A stretch of 64,000 bases of DNA from Diabrotica undecimpunctata (Eukaryota > Arthropoda > Insecta > Coleoptera > Chrysomelidae), in NCBI RefSeq assembly GCF_040954645.1, contig NC_092806.1, forward strand, positions 22,965,644 through 23,029,643, read 5' to 3'. Under the pieces are notes generated by a model. That model made no database searches, was not told the origin of the DNA, and saw only the letters and a list, made by a program, of their open reading frames with translations. Both the position numbers and the translations under genes were made by a program. Shown here piece by piece: positions 11,087 to 23,110 of the stretch; the stretch's first letter is position 1, and each line of letters starts with the position of its first letter.

Positions 11087-12858
11087 AACGTGAACACAGA
11101 AGCAAGCAAAATAAAAAATTCTACAAAGAAGTAAAACAACATAAGAAAGGTGCATATATAAGAACACCGAACTTTGTGAGAGATAAAAATGAGCAAATGA
11201 TTACAGCTGAAAATAAAATAATCGAAAGATGGGCTGAATACTTTAAAAGTCTTCTAAATGTCCAGGTAGACGCGGATGGAAATAAAGCAAATTGTGAGTA
11301 CCAAACGGCCGAGATAGAAGTACCCCCGCCAAGCCTGGAAGAAATTATCACGGCGATAGAAACCCTAAAAAATGACAAATCCCCGGGACTAGACAATATT
11401 GATGCAGAACTGATTAAAAAAGGAAGGCATGAACTTATAACTAAAATACACCAATTAATGAAAGAAGCCTGGGAACAAGAAATAATGCCAAAAGAATGGA
11501 GTGGCTGTATTATCGTGCCAATACATAAAAAAGGCATAAAGGATACATGTGGCAACTACAGGGGAATCTTACTAATCGGTACTACATATAAGATATTAGC
11601 TTCAGTTGTACTAAAACGATTACTGCCATATACAGAGGAAATTATTGGCGATTACCAATGCGGCTTTAGGCCTGGAAGATCAACAATCGACCAAATATTT
11701 ACTATCAGACAAATGCTAGAAAAATATTGGGAATATAATAAAGAAGTACAAAAGATCTTCATAGATTTCAAACAAGCATATGATTCCATAGATCGCTTAA
11801 AACTGTGGAGTACAATGATGGAGTTAGGCGTACCAAAGAAGCTGACCATGATTGCGTGAATGTGTGTCAACAATTCCTTTGCACAAATTAGAATTGGAGG
11901 CAAAACTTCAAAGGCTTTCGGCATAAGCACCGGGCTCAGACAGGGAGACCCGCTGTCCCCATTACTATTTAACCTAGCATTGGAATATGCAATGCGAAAA
12001 ATCTATACCAGAGTCAAACCAGACATAACTGCCAGAGGAGCAAAGATTATTCTCGCATTTGCAGATGATGTAGATGCAGTAGCACAGACAACACTGGAAG
12101 TTAAGGATATAGTATCGAACTTTGAAGAAGCAACACTAAGCGTAGGCCTGAAAATAAACGAAGAAAAAACTAAATACATGGTCGTATCAAAAAAGGAACG
12201 ACAGCGAATAAGACAAAACATTACCATAAACGATCATAATTTTGAGGTGGTCAAAGAATTCAAATACCTAGGAGCAACAATTACCAGTGAAAACACAGGA
12301 GAACGGGAGGTTGAAATACGAATACTGGCGGGGAATAAATCATTCTTTGCCATTCAACATCTAATGAGGTCAAAGCTTCTCTCAAGGCGTGCCAAAATCC
12401 AAATGTACAAAACCATAATACGACCAGCAGTGACATATGGAAGTGAAATATGGACATTGAGAAAGAAAGAAATCAATAAGCTATTAGTATGGGAACGCAA
12501 AATCCTGCGAATTATATATGGTCCTTGCAGGGACAGCGTGACAAATGAATGGAGGAGCAGATACAACAATGAAATAGAGACTCTCTTCGGGAAAGGAAAC
12601 ATCGTAAGATACATAAAAGCCAATAGATTAAGATGGGTAGGCCACGTGGTACGGAGTAATGACGACAGACTGATTAGCAATGTGTTTTGGGAAAGACCAG
12701 ATGGTAGAAGATCGACAGGAAGGCCTAGAAAAAGGTGGAAAGACGCAGTCAGGGAAGACCTGGAGAAGATGGAAGTAAGGCTATGGGAAATAATAGCACA
12801 GCATCGGAATCAATGGAAGACAATAGTAAACGCGGCAAAAACTCACGAAGAGTTGTAA
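11041..12858 (+). pseudogene. RTE reverse transcriptase and C-terminal domain
   Basis: Continuation of the RTE polyprotein in frame 1. RT blocks in order are LKNDKSPGLDNIDAELIKKG, NYRGILLIGTTYKILA, QCGFRPGRSTIDQIF, motif A (IFIDFKQAYDSI), motif B (GLRQGDPLSPLLFNLAL), motif C (FADDVD) and motif D (LKINEEKTKYMVV). Next are FKYLGATI, YGSEIWTLRKKEINKLLVWE and the terminal RWVGHVVRSND...GRPRKRW region typical of RTE/BovB. A TGA at 11857-11859 lies between MIA and MCVNN; a CGA-to-TGA change would explain it. All three catalytic Asp residues are present. It ends at TAA 12856-12858, just before the ATG-rich tail. Only two lesions separate this half from an open frame. Confidence 0.9.
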
Positions 12859-12886
12859 AAGCCAATGATGATGATGATTATACTAC

Positions 12887-14569
12887 CATTTAAAACGTTA
12901 TAGGCAATGTAATAAATTACAATTTGAAGGTCCACCCACTAACGTTGAAATAAAACAACACAATCATTAACAAATTTGTAATTTAACGACTAATTTTAAT
13001 TCTGGAATAAATTTAAAAATTTGTCTCTGCAATCTAATTCACACATCAACGCAATTTCAATCGCAAAAATTCGCGGATCTTAATTTAAAACTTCGATAAA
13101 CGCAATTTGAGCTAAGTAAAACACACATTAAATATTTATTCTAATCTAAAAGACACTTGTCTTCAAGTGTTTTCTTCGGAGATTTTTTAAACGAAATTTA
13201 AAATCTAATACAAAATGGAATTTGAAATACGTGAATTAAAACTTTATAAGTGTTTTGAATTATTAAAATCTTCCAATCTTCATTGTTTTCTTATATTTAA
13301 TTGTTGGCACTCGTGGTGTTCCTATAAATTTATTGGTTCCTTACTCTTGTATTCAGTTGTCCATTTAAATTTTATTGTCAACGTTTGGTATCTTATTATA
13401 AATGAAATAAATATAACCAAAAAATTCTTATTTTATGTTTAGATCTTTATTCTCTAATTGAGTATGCATGACGAAATCAACTTAGTTTTCTAGTCTTACC
13501 TCCCAATTTAAATCAATAGATAATTGCGGATATGGGTTTAACTTCACTATGACACTTAATATATCACTAACTATGAACTCTTTTTCAAGCCTCATATCTT
13601 TCCAGCCACTTTTAAAAAATCTATTATTGTCTTTTCATCGTAAATGTCGAATAAGGGGGTAAGTGAATTTCCTTTAAACGGAAATAATGAAGTTCTAATG
13701 GATGGACATAACGAAAATATAAATCAAAGTCGCTGTTGCTATCGATGAAAAAACCCAAAAGAGATCTGTCTTAGTATAAAAAACTGCAAAGTGAAACAAA
13801 TACTTCCTTAGAAGAAAATAAAAGTAAATATGTTACTACATTTTGTCCAAAAGTACGAAACAACGGCAATGTGTTTACTTTGTGTAAGCATATTTCATAA
13901 ATAATGTATTTTCTGTTTATTTCTAATGTTTTTTTATTTTATAACCGTAAGACATCTTGTTTTCTTTGCTTTTTTCATAAATATATGCTAATAATAAAAT
14001 CGATATATCCTGTATTTAAAATATGTATAAAATTCTTTAGAGTGTTTGTTCTGTGGCAATGGTTATTTGTAAAATAAAATTATTCTCTATGCAAGGTTTT
14101 ATACTTGCTAAACTAAACTTTTCTTTATTAGATATTTTTAGAGATGAATCATTATTGACATCAAAGAGCAAACACATTTTATATCGATCACAGGTAAACG
14201 AACATAACACTTTAGTTGTTCGACTGGATTTTGTGTGATTTGATTTTCTGATGTACATTGTGTAATGGACATAGAGAAATAGCAGAATAATGATAATATA
14301 TTACACTGCAATATGGATTTCATAAACACATTCAATGGACTTTTGAGAACAGCGATGTATTGTTCACATTTTAACGCCAAAAGTGGCACAAATTAATAAA
14401 CATATGCGATTATATTTACAATTATATCATTTAGGGTACAAAGTAGGAGTAGGATTAATTACAGCCGTAATTATATTTTACAAGTCTGAACAAATGTCAC
14501 GTTAGGTTAGGTTAAGTTATTTTTTTATTTAGCGTATTGATAATTTACAATGTGATATTAAAAGATAAT
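12887..14569. other. Unassigned AT-rich sequence
   Basis: No motif was recognised. Frames of 60-85 codons at 13215 and 14037-14389 have simple composition and no homology I can name. Confidence 0.45.
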
Positions 14570-14589
14570 ATAGATGACAACACAACAAA

Positions 14590-15552
14590 CAACAACGTAA
14601 TCAAGACAAATACAAACAGATACACAAAGAAATTCGCCAGAAAATTAAGAAAGCAAAAGAACGTTGGATGGTGGAAAGGTGCAACGAAATAGAACAATTG
14701 CAGGAAAAAGGAGATAGTTTTAGACTACATAGGAAGATCAAAGAAATATCGAATATACACAAAAGCCACCACAGAACAAGAATACGCAACGACAGAAACG
14801 AATACATAGAGTCAGAAGAGGAGATAGCAATGGCGTGGAAAGAATACGCAGAAAGACTTTTTAATGACGAAAGACCAACACAACCAACGCGCAAACTTCC
14901 TTCCGAAAACTTATCAGGGCCATCAATAATGCGAAGTGAAATAGAATAAGCAGTTAGAACCACAAAGATACATAAAGCAACAGGTCCAGATGAAATTAAT
15001 ATAGAAGCAATAAAACTACTAGACGAGGAGAATATCGAAATCTTGGTAAAGCTGTTCAATAGAATTTATGATACTGTTTACATTCCGCGAGAATGGCTGC
15101 AGTCATCCTTTGTGATGATCCCAAAAACAGCTAATGCCACAAAATGCAATGAACACCGCTTAATCAGTTTAATGAGTCACTTGCTGAAACTCTTCCTTAG
15201 GATATTACACTCAAGAATGTACAAGATACTAGAAGAACTTAGCGGGTCAACACAATTCGGTTTTAAGGGAGGACTAGGAACAAGAGAGGCAATTTTATGT
15301 TTGAACACTTTAATACAAAACTATTTAGATCAACGAAAAGATGTCTACCTCACCTTCATCGACTACGAGAAGGCATTTGACAATGTTAAACATGATATCA
15401 TGATGGAACTACTACATAGGGCCAACATTGACCAGAAGGAGATCAGAATTATTCAGAATCTATACTGGAACCAAATGGCAAAGATGAGGATTGATCAAGA
15501 CCAATATACGGATGAATTTGAAATCCGGAAAGGTGTCCGCCAAATGTTTTAA
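14590..15552 (+). pseudogene. RTE reverse transcriptase, N-terminal half
   Basis: The frame runs from the endonuclease-RT linker (RCNEIEQLQEKGDSFRLHRK) through the RT fingers (TGPDEINIEAIKLL, SLMSHLLKLFLRILHSRM, TQFGFKGGLGTREAI) to motif A (TFIDYEKAFDNV). Just past GVRQ, where motif B should continue, it jumps into sequence encoding the later KYLG block. One in-frame stop lies at 14947-14949. The catalytic Asp of motif A is present, but motif C (YADD) is deleted. The endonuclease is missing because of 5' truncation. Confidence 0.85.
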
Positions 15553-16090
15553 ATACCTTGGCACCACAATCGGATCCACAACAAGAGATATAAAAACCCG
15601 AATTCAAATGGCAAGACAAGCTTTTGTGAAATTCAGACCACTCCTATGTAATCAAAACCTAAATTTCGAAATACGCTACAGAATGGTCAAGTGCTACATA
15701 TGGTCCATCTTGCTTTATGGCATGGAAACGTGGACTTTGAAAAAAACATCTATCAACAAACTTGAAGCATTTGAAATGTGGTCATTAAGAAGAATGATGC
15801 GCATACCTTGGGTGGATAGAGTTCGAAACGATGACGTCCTTTAGAGAGCCGGCGTGGAAAGAGAACTCTTTAAATTAATTAAAAAACGCAAGATTGGTTA
15901 CCTTGGGCACATATTGAGAGGAGCAAAATATGAAATACCACAGTTAATCCTACAAGGGAAGATCGAAGGTAGGAGAGGAGCCGGCCGCTAACAATTATCT
16001 TGGTTAAGAAATATTAAAGAATGGACAGGAATACACAATACAGGCGAGCTGTGTCACGCCGCCAAGAACAGAATTCTAGTAATGAGATAG
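15540..16090 (+). pseudogene. RTE C-terminal domain after the deletion
   Basis: In frame 2, immediately after the truncated RT: CFKYLGTTIGSTTRD, then RYRMVKCYIWSILLYGMETW, then LEAFEMWSLRRMMRIPWVDRV. Broken frames continue with LILQGKIEGRRGAGR and WLRNIKEWTGI to about 16090. This is the C-terminal region that RTE elements share downstream of the polymerase. Stops occur at 15842 and about 15990. Confidence 0.82.
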
Positions 16091-16138
16091 TCGCCTACGC
16101 ACTTTGGTGTATGGCATGTTAAGAAGAATAGATGACAA

Positions 16139-16829
16139 ATAAAGTAATAGGTAATAAAAAAGAAATTGTAAACGACATAACACAACATAAAGATATTTTA
16201 CAAACTAAATATTAATGACAAAATAGTGTATTTATAACATATTATTACGCGGAGTAGCTGAACACATAATACGATATTATACTAGTAATAATTGAATGGT
16301 GGGCCGCAACAATATTATAAGCGACAGATTGGGTCAAAGTGAGGTTTTAATGCAATATTGTTGTATATTCAAAGACCAATGCGAGTATCTTTCAATCTGA
16401 CTAAAAACATTTTGTCTTCCCTGAGTTTTTCATACCGCAATGTTGGTATCCGTGCAAAAACGTTATATGTACGTCACTATTAAACTACTATCATTGTAAA
16501 AATGGAGGTTAACGCGTCGCTGTCTACCCTTTTGCACATAAGTAGAGAAAAAAAAAACGCAAAATCAATATTAACCAGTGAAATCCGGTAAGTAAAGTGA
16601 CATCCGTAAGCATAAGAGAAATGCAGGTGGAGCATATGTATCTGCTAGAGAATGTATCAGCAATACCCGGTCCACATGAGGTGTGTGCAACAATACAATG
16701 TTGTATATTTTGTTGGGAAACGCATTTTTTTGTAGCCTTATCATTGTCGTTAGCTTTGTTATGATCTGTGCTCATCCATAATTTGAAATTCGGCATATTT
16801 AGATAATTTCCATAACTTCAAATAAGTAT
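16139..16829. other. Unassigned sequence
   Basis: No coding homology seen. It could include the 5' part of the transposase-like gene that follows, but I cannot support that. Confidence 0.35.
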
Positions 16830-18232
16830 TTTTATATTTTAGGAACGACTATGTAAGTGAAAATCTGTTTGCGAGGTTGCTAAAATTCAATACCAATTTG
16901 GAGATCTCTTCACAGCATTTCATAGGATGGATTATAATGCACAAACTTGCGCATCTGGCCATTTGTATGGAAAACAAATAGACCACCACAACGTAGACGG
17001 ACTCCAGAAGACATCTCCAGAGGATAATGCACTGTACAATACGACATGCAGATTAGACTGCAGAAATTACCAGAGTGTCAACAAACTATATGTCAACGAA
17101 ACCGACAAACACCAAAAAAACCATTATAGTCGTGCTGCATCTACAAAGAACTGTCTTTCTGCTGAATTAAACTTGAAAAAAATGTACAAACTGTTTTGTG
17201 AAAAGTATCCGCAATGCAATGTTTCCCGGCGCATTTACACTGGCATATTTCAATGCCAGACTTTAATCAGCGCTCCCTCGCTGAGATACATGTACGTATT
17301 GTAATAAAATGTATATCAAGCTTGTGGTTACTCCAGACGGTTCAGAAAGAAATGCTATTCTTGTTGACAGTGAACTTCTCCATGCACGTGCTGAGGCTAG
17401 ATACAAAGCATTGAAGTTGGATGCTGAAAAGGCTAACCCACAAGTCGTCGTACTCTTCACTGATCTTTAGCAAGTGTTGTACTGTCCAACATTGACTCAT
17501 TTTTCAGTGTTTTACTAACGTCAGTATGCTACTTACAACTATGACATTCACGATGCAGGTTCAAACGATACCACTATGATGTTGTGGCATGGATCTATTG
17601 GTAATCGTGGTTCTACAGATATTGCTTCAGCTTTCCTGTCTGGAAAACTTATAGTCTGGTCTGCCCAATGCGTCGGCCAGAATAATAACTGAAGAATACT
17701 GTCCATGTTCCGTTTGCTGATTGTGAATAGATATTTCACTCATGTAGAACAAAAGTTCTTAACTAGCGATCACAGCTTCTTACCTTGCAACCGTGACTTC
17801 TGGCTCATAGAGAGAAAGAAGAAAAGAGCAATGGTGAATGTACCCTTTGACTGGGTGCAGTGATTGTGTAGTCAATGTGTACTACATGGAGCAAAATGAC
17901 TTCAAAGACTTTTCAGCATGTGAGAACTACTTAAGGAAATATCTCAATGTAAGATCACTGAGTACCGTTGGTTCAAATTCGACAGCGATGATCCTACGAG
18001 AATATTGGCTAGAACTTCTCACAACGTTATGCAACCTTGGCAGACATTCTCAGTTGTAAATAAAAAATAATGGGGTGCACAAGCCATCAGAGCATTCAAC
18101 TACCAGATTGATGCGTTGTCGAATGCGTATACTAGGCCTATAACAATAAAAGAATAAAAACGCAAAAATCTACTGGATATGTGCCAGTACCTGAAACCCG
18201 AATACCCAGAGTTTAATGAAAAATTAGAATAA
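16830..18232 (+). pseudogene. Transposase-like gene remnant (DUF7869-like)
   Basis: A broken plus-strand gene of a multicopy insect family, probably mobile, that resembles DUF7869 proteins with an RNase H-like core. Readable blocks in order: HYSRAASTKNCLSAELNLKK (about 17125-17185); DTCTYCNKMYIKLV (about 17285); ERNAILVDSELLHARAEARY into LKLDAEKANPQVVVLFTDL (17345-17468); YATYNYDIHDAGSNDTTMML and WHGSIGNRGSTDIASAFL (17525-17640); LIVWSAQCVGQNNN (about 17650); FTHVEQKFLTSDHSFLPCNR (17735-17795); and a closing CQYLKPEYPEFNEKLE ending near 18231. Frameshifts and stops are frequent. No terminal repeats were seen. Family identity is from recognition of these blocks; the biochemical role is not established. 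Confidence 0.65.
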
Positions 18233-18235
18233 GAT

Positions 18236-19084
18236 GGAACAATAGTTTTAAGTTTAAATTTGAGGAGCATTAAACTGTGTACTTAGCATATAAACATATT
18301 AATAAACATTTTGAATTATTTATAGTTTATTATTAATATTAGATACTTTTTTCAAAACCTAAATAAGCCAAAACATCGCATAGTAATCTCTGCTCCATCT
18401 AACAGAACTCTCGAGATGACATATGTTGGGCTTTGAAAATCATAATATAACAGCTCGCCCTTCAGAGGCGCAGCGTCAGGGATTGATTTGTTACATTATA
18501 TTAAATTTATTTCAAACACTTGGTTATAAAAACGGTTGCTTTAAAGGTAATATTTTTTTTATCTTTTTAGTTGTGGTGTTATTTTGAAAAAAAGAGAATT
18601 TTTTGCAAAATTCTGAAAATATTCGTTTCATATTCAATTCGGATTTTTTCAAAACCAAACCCTTTAAATGATAAATGAAGTAAATTGTAAATACTTTATT
18701 TAAATTAATAGTTTCAACCCTTTAATTTAGTTTAGTTACCTTTTGCTTAACAAAAAAAAATAAACAGATTTTATTTTATTTATCTTACCATAAGTGATGA
18801 TTTTAAATGCTTTTTTAAGATCTTTAATAAAGTGTTCATGAAAAACTTACTGTTTTTCGTTTATTTAACATCATAAGTTTTGATTTTTGTATTCGGTAAA
18901 TAAAAGTCTACTTTCGAGCAGCCATAACTTTAAAAATATTAAGTTTATGGTAATATTAAAAAACAAATCTCCTTTTTAAGCTTTATTTAAATACCAAGGG
19001 AGAATAACAAGGAATGTTATTAAAGTTGAATTTGAAAAAATTGAAGTTTAATATTTGTAATTGTGTAATTTATTATTTTTTTTT
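18236..19084. other. Unassigned AT-rich sequence
   Basis: No gene or element recognised. Confidence 0.45.
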
Positions 19085-19600
19085 CATAGCTGTTGGAGCG
19101 AATAGGGACATTTTAGTTTTCTATTGTCCCTTATTGTACCTGTACCGAAAAGTCCTCTAATTTTTAACTTATTTAGTAGATGCATGGACGAGAAGAAGTT
19201 GTTAAAAAAAGGTGGAATCTCGTTTTTGGCCAGCGTGATTAAAGTACATCTGCATAAGACAAGACAACCGACGAACCAAGATCCAAGTTTTTGTATGAGG
19301 CTAGTATTTGCACTGAGCTGCCTTGATAAGGTGTAAACCCTACAATATAACCTAGACGAAGAGTACCTATCCAATGCTTATAACCCCAACAAATGGGTTT
19401 GTTTCGTATAAATTGTTTCGTAGGGTGCCTTTCAAAATATGGTACCTAGCTTCATCTAGGCTACGTTCTTGTTCGAAAGGAGCGTGATTTAAAAATTTTT
19501 TATGTAATGCATCATATTACGGCCGTATTTTAGCAACCTTGTCTGTTTTGTTCGAACTAGTATTATTACACACATGAAGAATTTTCATTATATGGGAATA
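19085..19600 (-). pseudogene. piggyBac transposase, middle fragment
   Basis: Minus-strand piggyBac DDE remnant. Blocks from N to C: KIRPYYDALHKKF-like residues (about 19500-19540), ERSLDEAMVPYFGRH-like residues (19440-19475), then KQFIRNKPICWGYKHW (about 19370-19420). Next is a GSSVVLSYADVL block, and then FFNNFFSSMHLLNKLKIRGL followed by FGTGTIRDNRKLKCPYS (19105-19200). These match the region holding the first two catalytic Asp residues of piggyBac transposases. Three frames are used, so it is inactive. No terminal repeats are visible. Its N-terminal edge at about 19600 joins an RTE fragment on the same strand. Confidence 0.8.
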
Positions 19601-19604
19601 ACTC

Positions 19605-20945
19605 CAGTTTTTTCAATGATGTCGCATTCAAGGTCCAAGATTCCATTCAATAAAACAAAGTCGAAAAAACATAGCACCTCGCCAACCTAACTTTTAGTTC
19701 CAATTTTAAGTCCCTTGTACATAGCACTCTTCTCATTTTGTTGAAATTTGCTTTAGACTTTTCTATTCTGATTTTCATTGTTCCCTCATATGCAGATATG
19801 CATATTTGTCCACTTGTTCAACGTTGGTTCCATTTATTAGAAGATACGTTATTTCTCGTATCTCGAGTTTTCGATATTTTCATAAATTTCGTCTTCTTGA
19901 CGTTCATTGTTAGACCGTACTCTTTTATATACTCCGCTATTCTGGTCACCAGTTTCTGAAGATCTTCAATATTTTTGGATAAGATCACAGTGTTGTCCGC
20001 ATATCTAATGTTGGTAATGGGAACTCCATTTACCTTCATTGTACCAACTGTGAGGTCATTGTAGTCAATCTTCTTTGATTTTGGGACATTCATTAATTGT
20101 TCATGTCGTACTTTATCGAATGCTTTATTATAGTCAATAAAACATTCCTAGGCCTTTGCGAAAACCAAAGTGTGTATCATTAACATCTATGTGGTTGTGA
20201 CATATTCGGTTATAAATGACTTTTTGTAGTAACTTTAGCAAATGAGACATCAAGCTAATGGTGCGGTAATCGCTGCATTCTCTTGCGTTTTTCTTTTTGG
20301 AAAGATAAATAAAAATCGACGTTAATCACTCTTAAGCATGTCAGATGCAGGGCTTTTCCCATTCTTTAGTGTTTTTAATGCGTGTATTATTTCTTCTTTT
20401 GTAAAATATGGACCTGTTTCTTCTGACATAATTTCTATATACTCCAGATCTCCTCTTTCATCATTGAACAGTTCGTCGATATATGATGCATATCTTTGTA
20501 CTTTCTCGTTTGTCTGTGTTATAGTAGTCCCGTGTCTATCCATAAGAGCACCAGTGGGATTTTGTTTTTTTAGTCCTGCCAGTTCTTTAACTTTCTTATG
20601 TAGGTCAAACATTTCATATTTATTTTGAAGGAGTTCGATCTCTTTGCATTTCTCTTTAAAGTATTTTTTTGCCTGCTTTATCATCTTCCTGATCTCGTGG
20701 TTTATCTCTCTGTATTTATTGTTGTCTTTGTTATTAAATTGTCTCTGTTGTTACATCATATTGAGTATTTTGTCATTTTTTCATTCTTCTTTTCTCCTTA
20801 CGAAAGTCTTTAGTATTTCTTTACAGGGTTCCAGTAGACAATGTTTTAGTCGATCCCTATACTCGTCAAAACCATTGGTGTTTGTATTCAATCTGCTACA
20901 GTTCACATGCAGTTCATGTTGAAGGCATTCTTTTGCATTTCATTA
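19605..20945 (-). pseudogene. RTE-type LINE, minus strand, decayed
   Basis: Minus-strand RTE remnant. From N to C: linker (YREINHEIRKMIKQAKKYF, about 20675-20735), KCKEIELLQNKYEMFDLHKK, a KTLKNGKSPASD block, SLMSHLLKLLQKVIYNRI (about 20190-20250) and THFGFRKGLG. A deletion follows, then IDYNKAFDKVRHEQLM (motif A, about 20090-20140). Motif B is missing. Motif C reads RYADNTVILSKN with D replaced by N at the second catalytic Asp, followed by LTMNVKKTKFM (motif D). Lower-coordinate sequence still reads ARCYVFSTLFY and MESWTLNATSLKKLE down to about 19605, where piggyBac sequence starts. Confidence 0.82.
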
Positions 20946-20984
20946 TAATTAATAATAACTTTTTTAAAAATTAACATAAAACCT

Positions 20985-21562
20985 TCATATTACATGAAAT
21001 GTTGGGTCTTGTAGTGCCAAAAATCACCAAAATTTGAACTGCTTCTGCTCCAATTTTTTTTAATAAAATTTTGTAATAGAACAAGAACAGAATAGAATTC
21101 CAAAGGCAAAACACCATTACCCATATATATCACCAATGAGGAAATATCCAGGACTAAAACAACCAAATGTCTTGGGCTACACCTGGACCAAACCCTGTGT
21201 TGGAATGAACACATTAGTAAAAAAAGAAAACAAATACGACTAAGACAAAAAAAGTCAATTGGTTATTTGGAAAAAGCTCTGTCAGTTTAGAAAAAAAACT
21301 GTCAATAAATAATAAAATTTTAATTTATAAAGCAGTTATCAAACAATATGGACATACGGCATACAGCCTGTGGGGCAGTGGGAGTAAATCCAATATCGCT
21401 ATAATGGAAAGATATCAATCAAAGATCTTAAGAAAAATTGTTTTTGTACCGCTGTATTTAACCAACCAAGAAATCTATAAAGATTTCAACATCTCAACAC
21501 GATTCTGTGATTCTGTTGCTGGAGAGGACCACATCACGCCAGAATCAAGGGACAGAACCTAA
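20985..21562 (+). pseudogene. Jockey-type LINE, RT C-terminal fragment
   Basis: Plus-strand fragment of a Jockey-clade polymerase C-terminal region. Readable blocks over shifting frames are a LGYTWTKPCVGMNT-type block (about 21173), VNWLFGKSS (about 21255), LEKKLSINNKILIYKAVIK (about 21287-21340), SLWGSGSKSNIAIMERYQ (about 21366), KILRKIVFVPLYLTNQEIYK (about 21424-21483), and a terminal SVAGEDHITPESRDRT (about 21512). These correspond to the conserved segment after motif D in insect Jockey elements. No poly(A) tail or TSD was identified. Confidence 0.75.
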
Positions 21563-22519
21563 ACTGATCGTATTAACTTATAAAATACATTGTTTTATTC
21601 TGATTGTTAATTTATTAGTTATATAAAATTATATTACGTGTTGCGAAACACGAAAGACTGTTTCATTTTCAGGAGAATGGAACCCGAAATATTCAAGATT
21701 AAGTAATCTTGAATGTACAGTTATTCTCGTTAACAAGAATATAATGTTACCTATAAAATACTAAAAACACAATAACAAAAAAGTAGTGGAAAATATTTCT
21801 TAAAACTCAGTATCTTGATTCTATATTCCACACTGTTCCACCATTGTAAGAAAAGACCGTAGGATATTTCTCTCTTTATTCATTCTACTTAATACTATAA
21901 AGCAGCTGTTTTATTTTCAAGATTATAGTTTTTCCACAAACAAAGTCCATTAACCCAATTAAAAAATACATACAAAATAATTTCCCTTCAGATCCAAAGT
22001 GTTGAAACCTTTCCCTATTTCATTATGAATAAAAAATTATTTCCTCCGCAACAATAGAGGGTGTTTGCCGAAATTAGCAGAGTATTTCGTCGACGACGCT
22101 GAAGGGGATTAAGAGATTTAGTTCTATTTTTTTACCTTCATTTAATTTTAAAATTTTAAGTAGTGTGGTTAGCGATGTGTTGTTTGTTATGAACGTTTAA
22201 AATTAGTTAAGCGAAAATATGGAACGAAATAATAAAATAAAAAAGTGAGAACACGATTACGATTTTGATGAATATAAAATTTGTACTGTGTGTTTCATAC
22301 AGGACCTTCGTGCGTTTCTTATTTAAAAGTGGTATTAGTTGAATCTGCTAAAACTTTGCAGCAAAGTAACTTTGGTCATGCTAATTAAAAGTTATTATTA
22401 CGCCAAGACTCAGAAATTAATTATTTCTAAATTACAGAGTTTCAAAGTGTTTGTTTTTAGTCCCTTTAAATAATATGTATTTGTAAAATATATAGAGTTT
22501 TAGTAAATATCTGCAACTA
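21563..22519. other. Unassigned, contains a dispersed repeat copy
   Basis: No gene is recognised. Positions about 22022-22140 resemble 31945-32065 (shared ATGAATAAAAA, CGAAATTAGCA, GACGACG and GATTAGGAGA-like blocks), so both belong to one non-coding dispersed repeat. Confidence 0.5.
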
Positions 22520-23110
22520 AATTCAGGGAGTGATTCTTTTTTTCCTTTCCTTGGATAATAAGTCTTTATCCATATGGGCAGTCCATATTTTCTGTATCTG
22601 TCCTCTGAGATGCACTCTGCTGGAGAGCCGTTTGCTAACCATTAAATCATTTAAAATCGAATGATTTGTCTGGTGGTTTGTCCACGAAAATCGTAACATT
22701 CTTCTCCAACAGATCATTTCAAGGGCGTCTATCTATCTTTATTTCGCTTGTCCTAGGGTCCAAAATTCACATCCGTATGTCAGTATTGTGAATATTAAGC
22801 AGTTGATCAACCTGATTGTCAGAATTTGTGAAATTTGAGAGTTCGTTCATATTTTGGATATCTGTTTTGTGGTAACTTTTGCTACATCACATTACGTTTT
22901 ATTTCTTTCTGTGTTTGTAATCAATGATCCCAGGTATAAGCTTACAACATCAAACCGGTCAATCGTGGTTGTCTGTGACTGCTTGTATGTAGTCTATCCA
23001 CTATCATGATCTTTGATTTTGATATGTTTAACCACAGACCAAACTTTTGTTGTTAACCAGTCATATATGATCAATTAACTCTTCTTGACTATTTGCAGGA
23101 AAGGCTGTGT
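22520..23110 (-). pseudogene. RTE/BovB-like LINE, RT C-terminal fragment
   Basis: Minus-strand remnant. It starts at about 23110 with RFTDDTAFPANSQEELIDH, a mutated motif C (FADD changed to FTDD). Degraded motif D follows, then ILTYGCEFWTLGQAK (about 22735-22780) and DALEMICWRRMLRFSW with HSILNDL and LSSRVHLRGQIQKIW (22560-22720). This resembles the BovB/RTE C-terminal domain. Many stops interrupt it. The N-terminal part is absent. Confidence 0.7.

Larger units (their letters stand above)
9759..12886 (+). mobile_element. Full-length RTE-clade LINE with target-site duplication
   Basis: The element body spans about 9770-12875 (3.1 kb), a normal length for a complete RTE element. It is bounded by the 11-bp direct repeat GATTATACTAC at 9759-9769 and 12876-12886, and its 3' end is a short ATG/TGA-rich tandem run, as is usual for RTE. 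It carries an apurinic-type endonuclease, an RT and a C-terminal domain. There is no poly(A). The exact TSD and long open frames suggest a recent insertion. Coding lesions are a problem at the start codon, a frameshift near 11041-11070 and one TGA at 11857. Confidence 0.9.
14570..16138 (+). mobile_element. RTE-type LINE with 11-bp TSD and deleted RT core
   Basis: A 5'-truncated RTE copy at 14581-16127 is bounded by ATAGATGACAA at 14570-14580 and 16128-16138. The 3' end is a short AAGAA-type tail. The internal coding sequence lacks polymerase motifs B, C and D. Confidence 0.85.

Noticed and set aside
10564..12680. Several minus-strand frames of 74-144 codons across the RTE element
   Set aside because: They are shadows of the plus-strand endonuclease/RT coding sequence.
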